This document shows, piece after piece, positions 41,032 to 48,749 of a stretch of DNA of 64,000 nucleotides (the stretch's first letter is position 1; every line of letters starts with the position of its first letter). The notes beneath the pieces are model-generated. The model worked only from the letters and a program-made list of their open reading frames with translations, was not told where the DNA came from and searched no databases. Source of the DNA: Mesolinea sp040772305 (GTDB lineage Bacteria; Chloroflexota; Anaerolineae; Anaerolineales; Anaerolineaceae). Position numbers and translations under genes: made by a program. The stretch is taken from the NCBI GenBank assembly GCA_040772305.1, contig JAXGYK010000003.1, positions 1 to 64,000 of the forward strand, read 5' to 3'.

Positions 41032-42576
41032 ATGAAAAAGAACTTCCTAAAACTTCTGCTGCTTTTCCTGGCCATAGGTCTTATGCTTAGTCCTGGCCTT
41101 TCGATTAGTGGCTATGCGCAAGAAGCTACACCTACCCCTACGCTTCCTTCCTCAAGTCCAAGCACCCGTCCCATGCTCTATGTGGTTCAATACGAACCGC
41201 GGCCCAATGAGGTGGTTTCGCCCTGGAAGCCCTTTACCGTCCAAATCGACCTCTCAAATAACGGTGATGCCCCAGCGCACAACATTGTGCTCACCTTCTC
41301 CGGCCCCGATTTCGAGCCCCTTGACGGCGGCGTTTGGACCCATCCCAGCATCGCCCCCAGCACCAGCGAACACCCAAATGTCTCCAACGTCTCTCATGCC
41401 TTCCGCGTCTCTGCCGAGGGCTCCTGGAAGTACAGCGCACCCCTTACCGCCAATGTCAGCTATACGGACGATGCCGGTAACCCCTATGCGCAAACCTTTA
41501 CCTTCACCATCGCCATCGAGCAGGCCGGAACTACAGCTGCCACCAGAACCCCCACGCCCAGTTCCGCACCCCGCCCGCTCATGGTTGTAAACAGCTTCGA
41601 GACCGACGTAGACCCTCTGCAGCCTGGCACAAGCTTCAAGCTGAAATTGCGGGTCAGCAATATGGGGCAGGCCGATGCCAGCAACGTTTCCCTTGTTTAT
41701 GGCGGCGGCTCCGTAAATTCCAGCGAGCTGCAGGGCACAATGCAGCCTGGCGGCATATCCGGCTCTGCGGCCGACATGAGCAACTTTTCGCCCCTTGGCT
41801 CCTCCAATATCGTGCTCCTTGGGGATATGCCCATTGGCAGTCAAAAAGAAACCCTCCAGGATTTCATCGTCAATGTTTCTACTGCCCCCGGAATCTACCC
41901 GCTCAAGGTCTCGTTTATCTACACCGACCCAAAAGGCAACCGCCTCAGCGATGACCAGGCCATTACTCTGCTGGTCTACGCCCTGCCGCAGCTGGAAATC
42001 AGTTTCTATCGCGATCCAGGCCCCTTTATGGCCGGCCAAACAACACCCCTGCCTATTCAGGTGACCAATCTGGCGCGTAAGCCCGTCATCCTCGGAAACC
42101 TCACCGTCAAAAGCGATGATGGCGAAGTTCAGGACAACACCGTTCTGGTAGGCACCCTTGAACCAGGCGGCTACTTCACCCTGGATGCCTCCTATACCCC
42201 TGCCACGCCTGGTGAGCATAAGCTTCTGTACGAAATCCGCTACACGGACGATTTCAACCAGTTACGCACCTTTAATGCCGAAAGAATCGTCTCGGTCGAA
42301 GAAGGAATGCCCATGGGCGACGGACTTACGCCCCTTATCGGCCCGGACGGTAAACCGGTCATTGGGCCAGACGGTCAACCAATGATGCAGTCCCCCATCG
42401 ATCCCCAGGGCGGAGCGATGTTCCCGGACAGCAGCCCGGCCGAACAGAGTTTCCTCACAAAACTATGGACCGCAATCAAAGCCTTCTTCGGTTTTGGCAA
42501 GGGCGAAACGGGCATGGACAGCCCGGATGCTATGCCGCCCTTCCCGCAGGAGCTGCCTCCTGAACCCAGAGGCTAG
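41032..42576 (+). CDS. Secreted CARDB-type (COG1361) adaptor protein
   Basis: 514 residues from ATG 41032, preceded by GAGGT. A signal peptide MKKNFLKLLLLFLAIGLMLS...GYAQ is followed by a Pro/Thr linker and three Ig-like repeats with the CARDB pattern: VQIDLSNNGDAPAHNIVLTF, KLRVSNMGQADASNVSLVY, PIQVTNLARKPVILGNLTV. The C-terminus has GPDGKPVIGPDGQPM repeats and a hydrophobic stretch FLTKLWTAIKAFFGFG. Such proteins accompany MacB-type transporters and may act as a periplasm-like or surface adaptor in bacteria lacking MacA. No enzymatic motif is seen. Confidence 0.75.
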   Translation: MKKNFLKLLLLFLAIGLMLSPGLSISGYAQEATPTPTLPSSSPSTRPMLYVVQYEPRPNEVVSPWKPFTVQIDLSNNGDAPAHNIVLTFSGPDFEPLDGGVWTHPSIAPSTSEHPNVSNVSHAFRVSAEGSWKYSAPLTANVSYTDDAGNPYAQTFTFTIAIEQAGTTAATRTPTPSSAPRPLMVVNSFETDVDPLQPGTSFKLKLRVSNMGQADASNVSLVYGGGSVNSSELQGTMQPGGISGSAADMSNFSPLGSSNIVLLGDMPIGSQKETLQDFIVNVSTAPGIYPLKVSFIYTDPKGNRLSDDQAITLLVYALPQLEISFYRDPGPFMAGQTTPLPIQVTNLARKPVILGNLTVKSDDGEVQDNTVLVGTLEPGGYFTLDASYTPATPGEHKLLYEIRYTDDFNQLRTFNAERIVSVEEGMPMGDGLTPLIGPDGKPVIGPDGQPMMQSPIDPQGGAMFPDSSPAEQSFLTKLWTAIKAFFGFGKGETGMDSPDAMPPFPQELPPEPRG

Positions 42577-42612
42577 GAGCTTGCCGGGCAAAGCTATTTA
42601 AAAGGAAGACTC

Positions 42613-43911
42613 ATGCGCTTTTCTGACCTTTTCAGCCTCATCCTGGATAACCTCAACCGCCGCAAAGGACGCGTTGTGCTTACCGCTGTGGGTGTGGTTA
42701 TCGGAACTGCGGCTATCGTTACCCTGGTTTCGCTCGGCCTTGGCCTCCAAAAAAACGCTACCAGCCAGTTATGGGGTATCAGCGACCTTACTGCTATTGA
42801 GGTTTATCCAGGTTACCCGCAAAATGTAACCGGAATGATCACAGAATCCGATATCAAGAAGATCGACGACGCGGCGATTGCCAATATTCAAGCCGTTCCG
42901 GGCGTAAAAGAGGTCGTCATCTATGATTATTACCGCGGCCCTCTCAATGCCACCTACGGCCGTCTTGAAGCTTACCTTAGCCTCACCGGGGTAAACATTG
43001 ACGACCTCGCTCTGATGGGCCTTGAAGCCAAACAGGGTGTAACTACGCTTGCCCGCGGCAAAGTAGTTATTGGTTCATGGGTCCCCCGCAACTTTTACAA
43101 TCCTCAGCAGCGTCCTAACGACCCTCCGCCCGAAGTCCCCGACCTGATGGGCAAAACCATCAAAGTGGTCCTCTCAAAATGGTCCTCCGATGGCATCGAG
43201 AGCAAAAAAACCGTCATGCTCGAAGTGGTGGGTGTGCTCAAAGAAACCCGTGGGCAGGCCGATGGCAGTGTTTTCATTTCCTTCTCCGAACTCAATGCAT
43301 GGAACGAGTGGAATATGGGCAAAAAGATTGACCGCCGCAAAGAAGGCTACCAGCAGCTTCTGGTCAAAGCCGAAGATCCCAAAAAAACCACCGAAATCAC
43401 CCAGGCAATCAACGACCTTGGCTTTCAGGCTTATTCACCCCAGTCCACAGTAGAGGGAATCAACTCTTTCTTTACCGTCATGCAGGTTGTCTTTGGCGGG
43501 GTTGGGGCCATCTCCTTATTGGTCGCTGCAATCGGTATCGCCAACACCATGACGATGGCTATCCTCGAGCGCACGCGTGAAATTGGCATTATGAAGGCTA
43601 TTGGTGCTTCCAACAAAAATATCCTGAGCATCTTTCTCGGCGAAGCTGCCGGAATTGGCTTTTTGGGCGGTATTGGCGGCGTAATTCTGGCCTGGTTAAT
43701 CAGTTCCGTGATTAACACCCTCGCTTCTTCGCAGCTCTCGGGCTACGGAGGCATGGGGATGATGGGCGGCGGCAGCCTGGCTACCGTTACCCCCTGGTGG
43801 CTGCCGATCTTCAGCATCCTTTTCGCTACGCTGGTCGGCCTGCTTTCCGGCCTCTACCCCGCCCTCAATGCCGCCATGATGGTACCGGTAACCGCATTGA
43901 AGTACGAATAA
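42613..43911 (+). CDS. MacB-like ABC transporter permease
   Basis: 432 residues. One N-terminal membrane helix (GRVVLTAVGVVIGTAAIVTL), a large extracytoplasmic MacB_PCD domain (about 55-280) and three C-terminal helices of the FtsX fold, with the conserved ILERTREIGIMKAIGASNKN loop before the last pair. This is the mechanotransmission permease architecture. With the LolD-type ATPase and the CARDB protein it forms an envelope export or lipoprotein-handling system. AAGGAAG precedes the ATG. It is the last gene of the module. Confidence 0.9.
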   Translation: MRFSDLFSLILDNLNRRKGRVVLTAVGVVIGTAAIVTLVSLGLGLQKNATSQLWGISDLTAIEVYPGYPQNVTGMITESDIKKIDDAAIANIQAVPGVKEVVIYDYYRGPLNATYGRLEAYLSLTGVNIDDLALMGLEAKQGVTTLARGKVVIGSWVPRNFYNPQQRPNDPPPEVPDLMGKTIKVVLSKWSSDGIESKKTVMLEVVGVLKETRGQADGSVFISFSELNAWNEWNMGKKIDRRKEGYQQLLVKAEDPKKTTEITQAINDLGFQAYSPQSTVEGINSFFTVMQVVFGGVGAISLLVAAIGIANTMTMAILERTREIGIMKAIGASNKNILSIFLGEAAGIGFLGGIGGVILAWLISSVINTLASSQLSGYGGMGMMGGGSLATVTPWWLPIFSILFATLVGLLSGLYPALNAAMMVPVTALKYE

Positions 43912-44016
43912 ACGATGCATCCTGGAAGCTATGCGTAATGATCTCTTCCAGATATGCACAACGGTTGGCCCAATTAGGTTCCTGCTTTCCTGAAAACTCT
44001 TTAAAAGGTTAATTGA

Positions 44017-44063
44017 TCGACAACACCTTTTAAAAAGATGTATACTTATGATATCGTTATCAT
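44017..44063 (+). promoter_or_regulatory. lacI promoter with LacI-type operator
   Basis: TCGACA (44017-44022), 18-bp spacer, TATACT (44041-44046). Just downstream is ATGATATCGTTATCAT (44048-44063), a LacI-family operator with central CG, suited to autorepression. An inverted repeat TTTAAAAGGT/ACCTTTTAAA (44000-44009, 44025-44034) overlaps the promoter. Confidence 0.65.
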
Positions 44064-44083
44064 ATATTATTCATACCTAGACT

Positions 44084-45109
44084 ATGAAACCCAGAATAAC
44101 AGTTAGAGACATTGCAAAACAGGCTGGTGTTTCGCACGCCACGGCTTCGCGCGTTTTGGGCGGATATGGCTATGTTAGTGAGGAAAAACGCGAGGCAGTC
44201 TTAGAGAAAGCCCGGCAAATGGGCTATCGCCCTCATGCCATTGCACGCAGCATGGTGCATGGCAAAACCAAAACCGTTGGCTTTGTTGTAGGAGATATCG
44301 AAAACCCCTTCTTTTCCAACCTTGTCATGAACATCAACGCCCTCATCAGCCCGCAAGCTTACACAATGATGGTGTACACAACCAATGAGAATCTGGACGA
44401 GGAAATTCACGGGGTTGAAACACTCCTGAGCAAACAAGTAGATGGTTTAATCATTGCGCCTTGTTCTTCCCAAAATTATTCCCATATCGTTGAAGCACAC
44501 AATTCCGGCACAGCAGTTGTTCTGGTTGACCGAGTTCCTGACTCCTTAAATATAGATAGCGTAAGAGTGGACAATGCTTTGGCAATCCAGAACGCGATGC
44601 AGCACTTATTTGATCTGGGACATAGGAAAATTGGTTTCCTCAGCGATTCGCTTGATATCGCCTCTAATCGCGAACGATTAAAGGGCTTCAGGGAAGCTTA
44701 TCAAGAACAATCGCTTTCTTTGAATCCCGAATTGATCAAGATTACCGGTCATACCGTCTTGGACGGGTACCGCGGAAGCGTTAGCCTCCTGAGTCAGTCC
44801 AACCGGCCTTCTGCGATAATCACAGCCAATAACTTTATGACGACAGGGTTTTTACTCGCAGCAAAAGACATGCTCTTTAGAATTCCCGAGGCTATTTCCC
44901 TGATTAGTTTCGATGAACTGGACTGGTACAAATTAATCGACCCGCCTATAACCACAATAGCCCAGCCCCTTAAACGCATAAGCCAGGAAGTAGCTCGCCT
45001 TCTCCTGCGGCGGATGCTGGAAAATGAAAACATCGCACAATTCGAGGATGTAGTGCTTAAAACATCCCTCGTTACACGTAAATCTACCGCCGAGGCAAAA
45101 CAACCATGA
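44084..45109 (+). CDS. LacI-family transcriptional regulator
   Basis: 341 residues. The N-terminal HTH and hinge are clear: ITVRDIAKQAGVSHATASRV, LGGYGYVSEEKREAVLEKA and the hinge helix YRPHAIARSMVHGKTKTVGF. The periplasmic-binding-like effector domain follows (VGDIENPFFSNLVMNINALI; GLIIAPCSSQNYSHIVEAHN; LISFDELDWYKLIDPPITTI). It lies next to the oppositely oriented frlB-frlD pair, whose promoter carries an operator related to that at its own promoter, so a phosphorylated Amadori sugar or fructoselysine is a plausible effector. The TGA stop overlaps the start of a pseudogene. Confidence 0.92.
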   Translation: MKPRITVRDIAKQAGVSHATASRVLGGYGYVSEEKREAVLEKARQMGYRPHAIARSMVHGKTKTVGFVVGDIENPFFSNLVMNINALISPQAYTMMVYTTNENLDEEIHGVETLLSKQVDGLIIAPCSSQNYSHIVEAHNSGTAVVLVDRVPDSLNIDSVRVDNALAIQNAMQHLFDLGHRKIGFLSDSLDIASNRERLKGFREAYQEQSLSLNPELIKITGHTVLDGYRGSVSLLSQSNRPSAIITANNFMTTGFLLAAKDMLFRIPEAISLISFDELDWYKLIDPPITTIAQPLKRISQEVARLLLRRMLENENIAQFEDVVLKTSLVTRKSTAEAKQP

Positions 45110-45365
45110 GGCCAGTTTATTGAGCCAGGGAGATTCCTCAACCTGGTCTGGACGAAGTTCTGGTGAAGGTTATGGCCTGAGGCGTATGCGGTACGGACCT
45201 GCGTATTTGGAGAAATCTTGAACCTGCAGCCCGCAACATCGCCCTGGGACATGAATTTGCGGGAGAAACAGCCGCAATTGGTCTTGTGGGTCAGTCCGGT
45301 TTCTTGCACCCGAAGATCCAAACTCTATCTCAGACACATCAATAGGGGGCTGTGCGGAGCGGTTA
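45106..45365 (+). pseudogene. Zinc-dependent alcohol dehydrogenase (MDR family) fragment
   Basis: Reading on from ATG 45106 (overlapping the lacI stop) gives MRPVY*AREIPQPGLDEVLV then KVMA*GVCGTDLRIW and ALGHEFAGETAAIG. This is the N-terminus of a zinc-type medium-chain dehydrogenase of the sorbitol/threonine dehydrogenase kind, with two in-frame TGA codons. The second TGA replaces the catalytic zinc-ligand Cys of the ACGxCGTD motif. The frame then breaks; a shifted frame shows PNSISDTSIGGCAERLKNKP, resembling the structural-zinc region. The remaining two thirds of the gene are missing, so it is a decayed remnant. Confidence 0.75.
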
Positions 45366-45387
45366 AAGAATAAGCCCTCAGGCATTT

Positions 45388-46206
45388 TTATAAAAATATT
45401 TCAGAATCTTCCCAGGCACCTGCCAATACACAGGTCTTTGCTGCAGCTTGTGTAGCTGCTTCCATGCATAAAACAATATCTTTCGTTTGCAGCCAGCTTA
45501 CAAGAAAGTTGGCAATATAAGTGTCCCCAGCTCCAAGAGTATCGACAGCCTCGATCGCTTCTGCCTCACAATAATATAGCTTGGCTCCGTCATAAGCCAG
45601 GGATCCCTTTTCTCCCATCGTAACCACAACAAGCAGCGGGCCTTGCTCAATAACATAACGAGCCACTGACTCAGCCTTTTCGTGCTCTCCAAGATGGGTA
45701 GAGAAGAAAGCGATGTCCACCTTGGCCAAGGTCTGTGCCAGGAACTGATCGGAGTATCTTTCCCCATAATCCATCGTGATAATCTTTTTTTGTCCGTCAC
45801 AGAACGCGGCGAGGTGCTTTTCCGTTCTGCCTAACCAGGTATTATGAACCAGATCAAAGCTGCGGATATAGGACAAGCTCTCAGAATCGATCGTAAGACA
45901 ATCAGTAGCACCCGGGTCTTCTCTCAGGAAAACACGGTTTCCATCCTCATCCACTCCCACATCGGTATAAGCAGTATTAGTATCGTAAGTTTGGCAATAC
46001 GATACATCGATACCTTTCGATGCAAGTTTCTCTAAAATCGCAGATCCTTCTTTGTCCCTTCCAACAGCACCCATATATGAAACCTCGCCCCCTGCGAGTT
46101 TCATATGCACAGCAGTATTGACCGCATTGCCTCCAGCATAGCTTTTCGGGACTGAGGTCAAATAGCGGTCAATACAATTATCACCAATACTCAAAATTCG
46201 GCTCAT
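45388..46206 (-). CDS. frlD: PfkB-family sugar kinase, fructoselysine 6-kinase-like (FrlD)
   Basis: 272 residues. It begins ILSIGDNCIDRYLTSVP with SYAGGNAVNTAVHMKLAGG, matching the GDNCVD and FSGGNAVN pattern of E. coli FrlD, and has the PfkB anion-hole motif VDTLGAGDTYIANFLVSW with the catalytic Asp. The end AAAKTCVLAGAWED also follows FrlD. It would phosphorylate fructoselysine or a similar Amadori product at C6. It is translationally coupled (ATGA) to the FrlB-like gene upstream, which supports the assignment. The exact sugar-amine (lysine, glucoselysine or other) is uncertain. Confidence 0.8.
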   Translation of the reverse strand: MSRILSIGDNCIDRYLTSVPKSYAGGNAVNTAVHMKLAGGEVSYMGAVGRDKEGSAILEKLASKGIDVSYCQTYDTNTAYTDVGVDEDGNRVFLREDPGATDCLTIDSESLSYIRSFDLVHNTWLGRTEKHLAAFCDGQKKIITMDYGERYSDQFLAQTLAKVDIAFFSTHLGEHEKAESVARYVIEQGPLLVVVTMGEKGSLAYDGAKLYYCEAEAIEAVDTLGAGDTYIANFLVSWLQTKDIVLCMEAATQAAAKTCVLAGAWEDSEIFL

Positions 46207-47258
46207 GGCCAGGTTATTTTACTGCCTTTCCCCATGATTCCACGCCCCATCAAAACACGTTCATCCAAATCATAGATGCCGCGCAAGATTGCTGAATGTA
46301 CCGCAAACCATTGCAGTGGGATCATTAAAACAAAGGGAGCTAAGAGAGGATCAAATCCAGGGTAGTCTGCGGCATCAAATGAGATCACATCCGCCTTATT
46401 GTTCGTCAGAATTGACCTTACCCTTTCTACCATAGGCCGGGAAGAGTCATTTCCTAATAACACGATAGCTGTCGGCTTTTCACGTTCGAGCATTTCCGCC
46501 GGCCCATGCCGGAACTCCGATGCATTCATGAAAGAAGCATGCACACGCATGTTTTCCATAAAGACTGTCAAGCCAAACTTGTAACCAATGCCATATAACG
46601 GTCCGCTTGCTAAAACGTAGAACAGTTTTTCATCTTTGTACTTTTCAGCCAGAACCCTTGATGGCTCCTCTAACTCGACATATTGTCTTGAGAGCAGCTC
46701 CGGCAACTGGTAAAGCTGGTCAATCACATGCTGAACGTCTGCACCCTGTAATTTAGCAACAGTAAGTGAGAATAAATAAGCTGCAGTCAAAGGAAGAATA
46801 TACAAAGCTTTCGAGTTGTAATCAATGACAACATCGGCCTCTTTACCCATGACACTGTCCGCTTTATCAACCAGCGCAATGGTCCGTGCATTATGCTCAT
46901 TGGCAAACCTCAGTGCTGCAACGGTATCCTCAGTGGCCCCGGAGAACGAAGCCAGGAAAACCCAAGCCTTATCGTCCAAGCGTTTTGGCTCACGCCAAAT
47001 AAACTCATAGCTGATATAGCAATCGCTGGTTAAGTTGGTGAACTTATCCAATAAGTACTTCCCTGAGAGCAAATTTACCCAGGAGTTACCAGCACCCACC
47101 CAATAGATGTGGCTGACTTTCTTTTCCACCGCCTCTTGCGCCAAAGCTTCAATCATTGGAGCTTTTTCCTTCAAGAATTTTTCGAGATGCGGTCCGAGGA
47201 TTGGCGAAGTGAACAGTTTACTGTTTCGAGCAATATCTACATATTCCTTTATATCCAT
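46203..47258 (-). CDS. frlB: SIS-domain deglycase, FrlB-like (fructoselysine-6-phosphate deglycase)
   Basis: 351 residues with two SIS domains. The N-terminal YWVGAGNSWVNLLSGKYLLD phosphosugar loop and FLASFSGATEDTVAALRFAN (Ser/Thr-rich SIS motif) are followed in the second domain by MNASEFRHGPAEMLEREKPT and VLLGNDSSRPMVERV, close to E. coli FrlB (ESGEFRHGPLEI, LLGNDESRHTTERA). It cleaves the phosphorylated Amadori product to glucose 6-phosphate and an amino acid or amine. It is first in the two-gene operon with the FrlD-like kinase. No dedicated transporter is encoded beside them. Confidence 0.82.
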   Translation of the reverse strand: MDIKEYVDIARNSKLFTSPILGPHLEKFLKEKAPMIEALAQEAVEKKVSHIYWVGAGNSWVNLLSGKYLLDKFTNLTSDCYISYEFIWREPKRLDDKAWVFLASFSGATEDTVAALRFANEHNARTIALVDKADSVMGKEADVVIDYNSKALYILPLTAAYLFSLTVAKLQGADVQHVIDQLYQLPELLSRQYVELEEPSRVLAEKYKDEKLFYVLASGPLYGIGYKFGLTVFMENMRVHASFMNASEFRHGPAEMLEREKPTAIVLLGNDSSRPMVERVRSILTNNKADVISFDAADYPGFDPLLAPFVLMIPLQWFAVHSAILRGIYDLDERVLMGRGIMGKGSKITWP

Positions 47259-47283
47259 AGCTTAATCCTTTCAAAATCTTTAG

Positions 47284-47308
47284 TTGTGAGAGCGCTATCA
47301 CAATTATA
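47284..47308 (-). promoter_or_regulatory. frlB promoter -10 with LacI-type operator
   Basis: Minus strand TATAAT (47308-47303) is followed at once by TTGTGATAGCGCTCTCACAA (47303-47284), a 20-bp near-perfect palindrome with central CG/GC. Its core TGATA-GCGC-T(C)TCA resembles the operator at the lacI promoter (TGATATCGTTATCA). Confidence 0.65.
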
Positions 47309-47506
47309 TCATGACATTCTCCCGATTTGATTGTTTATGCCCAGACCCATTACGAATGGATTCTTCATTAATTTCTCATTACAGCTAAAACGATCAAATT
47401 GCTTACCTCTGCTCCTTAGGCAAAACTCTCCATAACACGCAATGATTCGCTTCAGCCAAAGAAAAACAATGCATTCACAGATCGTCAGACGGCGCCTTGT
47501 ATTCAT
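47309..47506 (-). CDS. Possible small protein, unknown
   Basis: A 65-residue frame (MNTRRRLTICECIVFLWLKR...) begins at ATG 47506, 8 nt after AAAGGAG. It matches nothing recognised, has four Cys and one short hydrophobic stretch near the N-terminus. It ends inside the frlB promoter. The good ribosome site is the only support, so it may not be real. Confidence 0.2.
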   Translation of the reverse strand: MNTRRRLTICECIVFLWLKRIIACYGEFCLRSRGKQFDRFSCNEKLMKNPFVMGLGINNQIGRMS

Positions 47507-47849
47507 ACTGCCGTCTCCTTTGTACTGATTATTGTTAAATACACCTCCCCAAAGCCTCCGCCAGATCATCCCGCAGACCTGGCTCAAGCCTCCGATGGCA
47601 ATTCCTGTGAAGGCATAAGCGGATGAACTTCACGCCTCTGCTTAAAGAATTGAGATGCTTGCTGCAAGCATGCTTCGCAGCCGATATCGAAGATACGATT
47701 CCTGCTAAGCCTGCCAAATCAGTGCTGAGCTGCCGGCCTAAAGTTTCACCTTTCCCGGCAATAGCCTATATCCTAAAAAGTACAGTTTCTCTTTCAAAAT
47801 ATGCATATGGGGTGGATTCCTGTAAGCGCCGCATAACTTGGTCCCGCGG

Positions 47850-47855
47850 TATAAT
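47850..47855 (+). promoter_or_regulatory. -10 box of a probably leaderless transcript
   Basis: TATAAT ends 7 nt before ATG 47863 and no Shine-Dalgarno is present. The context GGTATAAT-N7-ATG is the same as at 2309-2324. Confidence 0.5.
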
Positions 47856-47862
47856 ACGCTGC

Positions 47863-48627
47863 ATGTACCAAGACACCTATCAAAAAATCCTCGATTCTGC
47901 CCAGGCAAAGTTAGCCTTCTTTAAACGCAACCAACTCGGTTTTTGGGCAGCTGCAGCCCTGGCCGGCATTTATGTCGGCTTTGGTGTGGTAGCCTATTCC
48001 ATTCCCGGTGCCGCCTTCGCCGGCTTGCCCGGGCAAAAACTGCTCATGGGCGCGGTATTTTCCGTCGCTCTCACCCTGGTAATTTTTGCCGGCGCCGAGC
48101 TCTTTACCGGCAACAATCTTGTTTTAAGCCTCGCCTGGCTAGGCGGCAAAGCCAAGGCCGGGCAGGTACTGCCCTACTGGGGCATCTGCTACCTGGGCAA
48201 TCTGCTGGGCAGCATCCTCTTTGCGCTCCTCCTCCATGGCAGCGGCTTCCTCAAAGGCGATTACGGGCTCTTCGTCGCCCAAACCGCGCTTACAAAAATC
48301 AGCTACCCTCCCCTGGAGCTTATCCTGCGCAGTATGCTTTGCAACCTGCTGGTTTGTTTGGCCGTATGGTGCAGCTACCGCCTGCAGTCTGATAGCGGCA
48401 AATTCATCGCAATTATGCTTTGTGTGGGCACTTTTGTTGCCGCTGGTTTTGAGCACGTCGTCGCGAACATGACCCTGCTTACAGCCGCCGTCCTGAACCC
48501 GCACGGTTTAGCCATCCCCCTTAGCGGCGTGCTTTACAACCTTGTCCTCTCCGGATTGGGCAATTTGCTTGGCGCCTTCCTGCTCCTGGCCCTGCCCTAC
48601 TGGCTTACCACCCGTAAATCCGCTTAA
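47863..48627 (+). CDS. Formate/nitrite transporter (FNT) family channel
   Basis: 254 residues from ATG 47863; the frame extends 80 codons upstream but without homology. Six membrane helices. Family motifs: GFWAAAALAGIYVGFGVVAY (helix 1), GQKLLMGAVFSVALTLVIFA then GAELFTGNNL (the FNT signature), GNLLGSILFALLLHGSGFLK, FVAAGFEHVVANMT (second signature with the pore His in EHVVAN), and GNLLGAFLLL. It is a pentameric channel for formate, nitrite or hydrosulfide; formate is likeliest in a fermenting anaerobe, but specificity cannot be read. Probably expressed from a leaderless message. Confidence 0.92.
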   Translation: MYQDTYQKILDSAQAKLAFFKRNQLGFWAAAALAGIYVGFGVVAYSIPGAAFAGLPGQKLLMGAVFSVALTLVIFAGAELFTGNNLVLSLAWLGGKAKAGQVLPYWGICYLGNLLGSILFALLLHGSGFLKGDYGLFVAQTALTKISYPPLELILRSMLCNLLVCLAVWCSYRLQSDSGKFIAIMLCVGTFVAAGFEHVVANMTLLTAAVLNPHGLAIPLSGVLYNLVLSGLGNLLGAFLLLALPYWLTTRKSA

Positions 48628-48749
48628 CCCCTAGTTTCAGCAGCCCAAAACCGAAAACCTGGCATTAACTTGCCAGGTAAGTTGATTATTACCCTGTTCA
48701 TTAACGCTTAACATTGTTAAAATATCCCCCGCGCCTGACCCGAACAATT

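Larger units (their letters stand above)
47259..47862. other. ~600-bp intergenic region upstream of frlB and of the formate/nitrite channel
   Basis: Contains the frlB promoter/operator (listed). It also holds one possible small minus-strand frame at 47309-47506 with a GGAG ribosome site (listed with low confidence), and the -10 box of the channel gene. The stretch 47520-47840 shows nothing recognisable. Confidence 0.5.

Noticed and set aside
41254..42219. 321-codon minus-strand frame opposite the CARDB protein
   Set aside because: Shadow frame; the plus strand has a signal peptide, ribosome site and CARDB repeats.
45139..45180. In-frame TGA at the catalytic Cys of the dehydrogenase as a selenocysteine codon
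   Set aside because: A second TGA occurs earlier at a non-Cys position, no SECIS-like stem-loop was seen just after the TGA, and the gene is truncated and frameshifted; decay explains it better.
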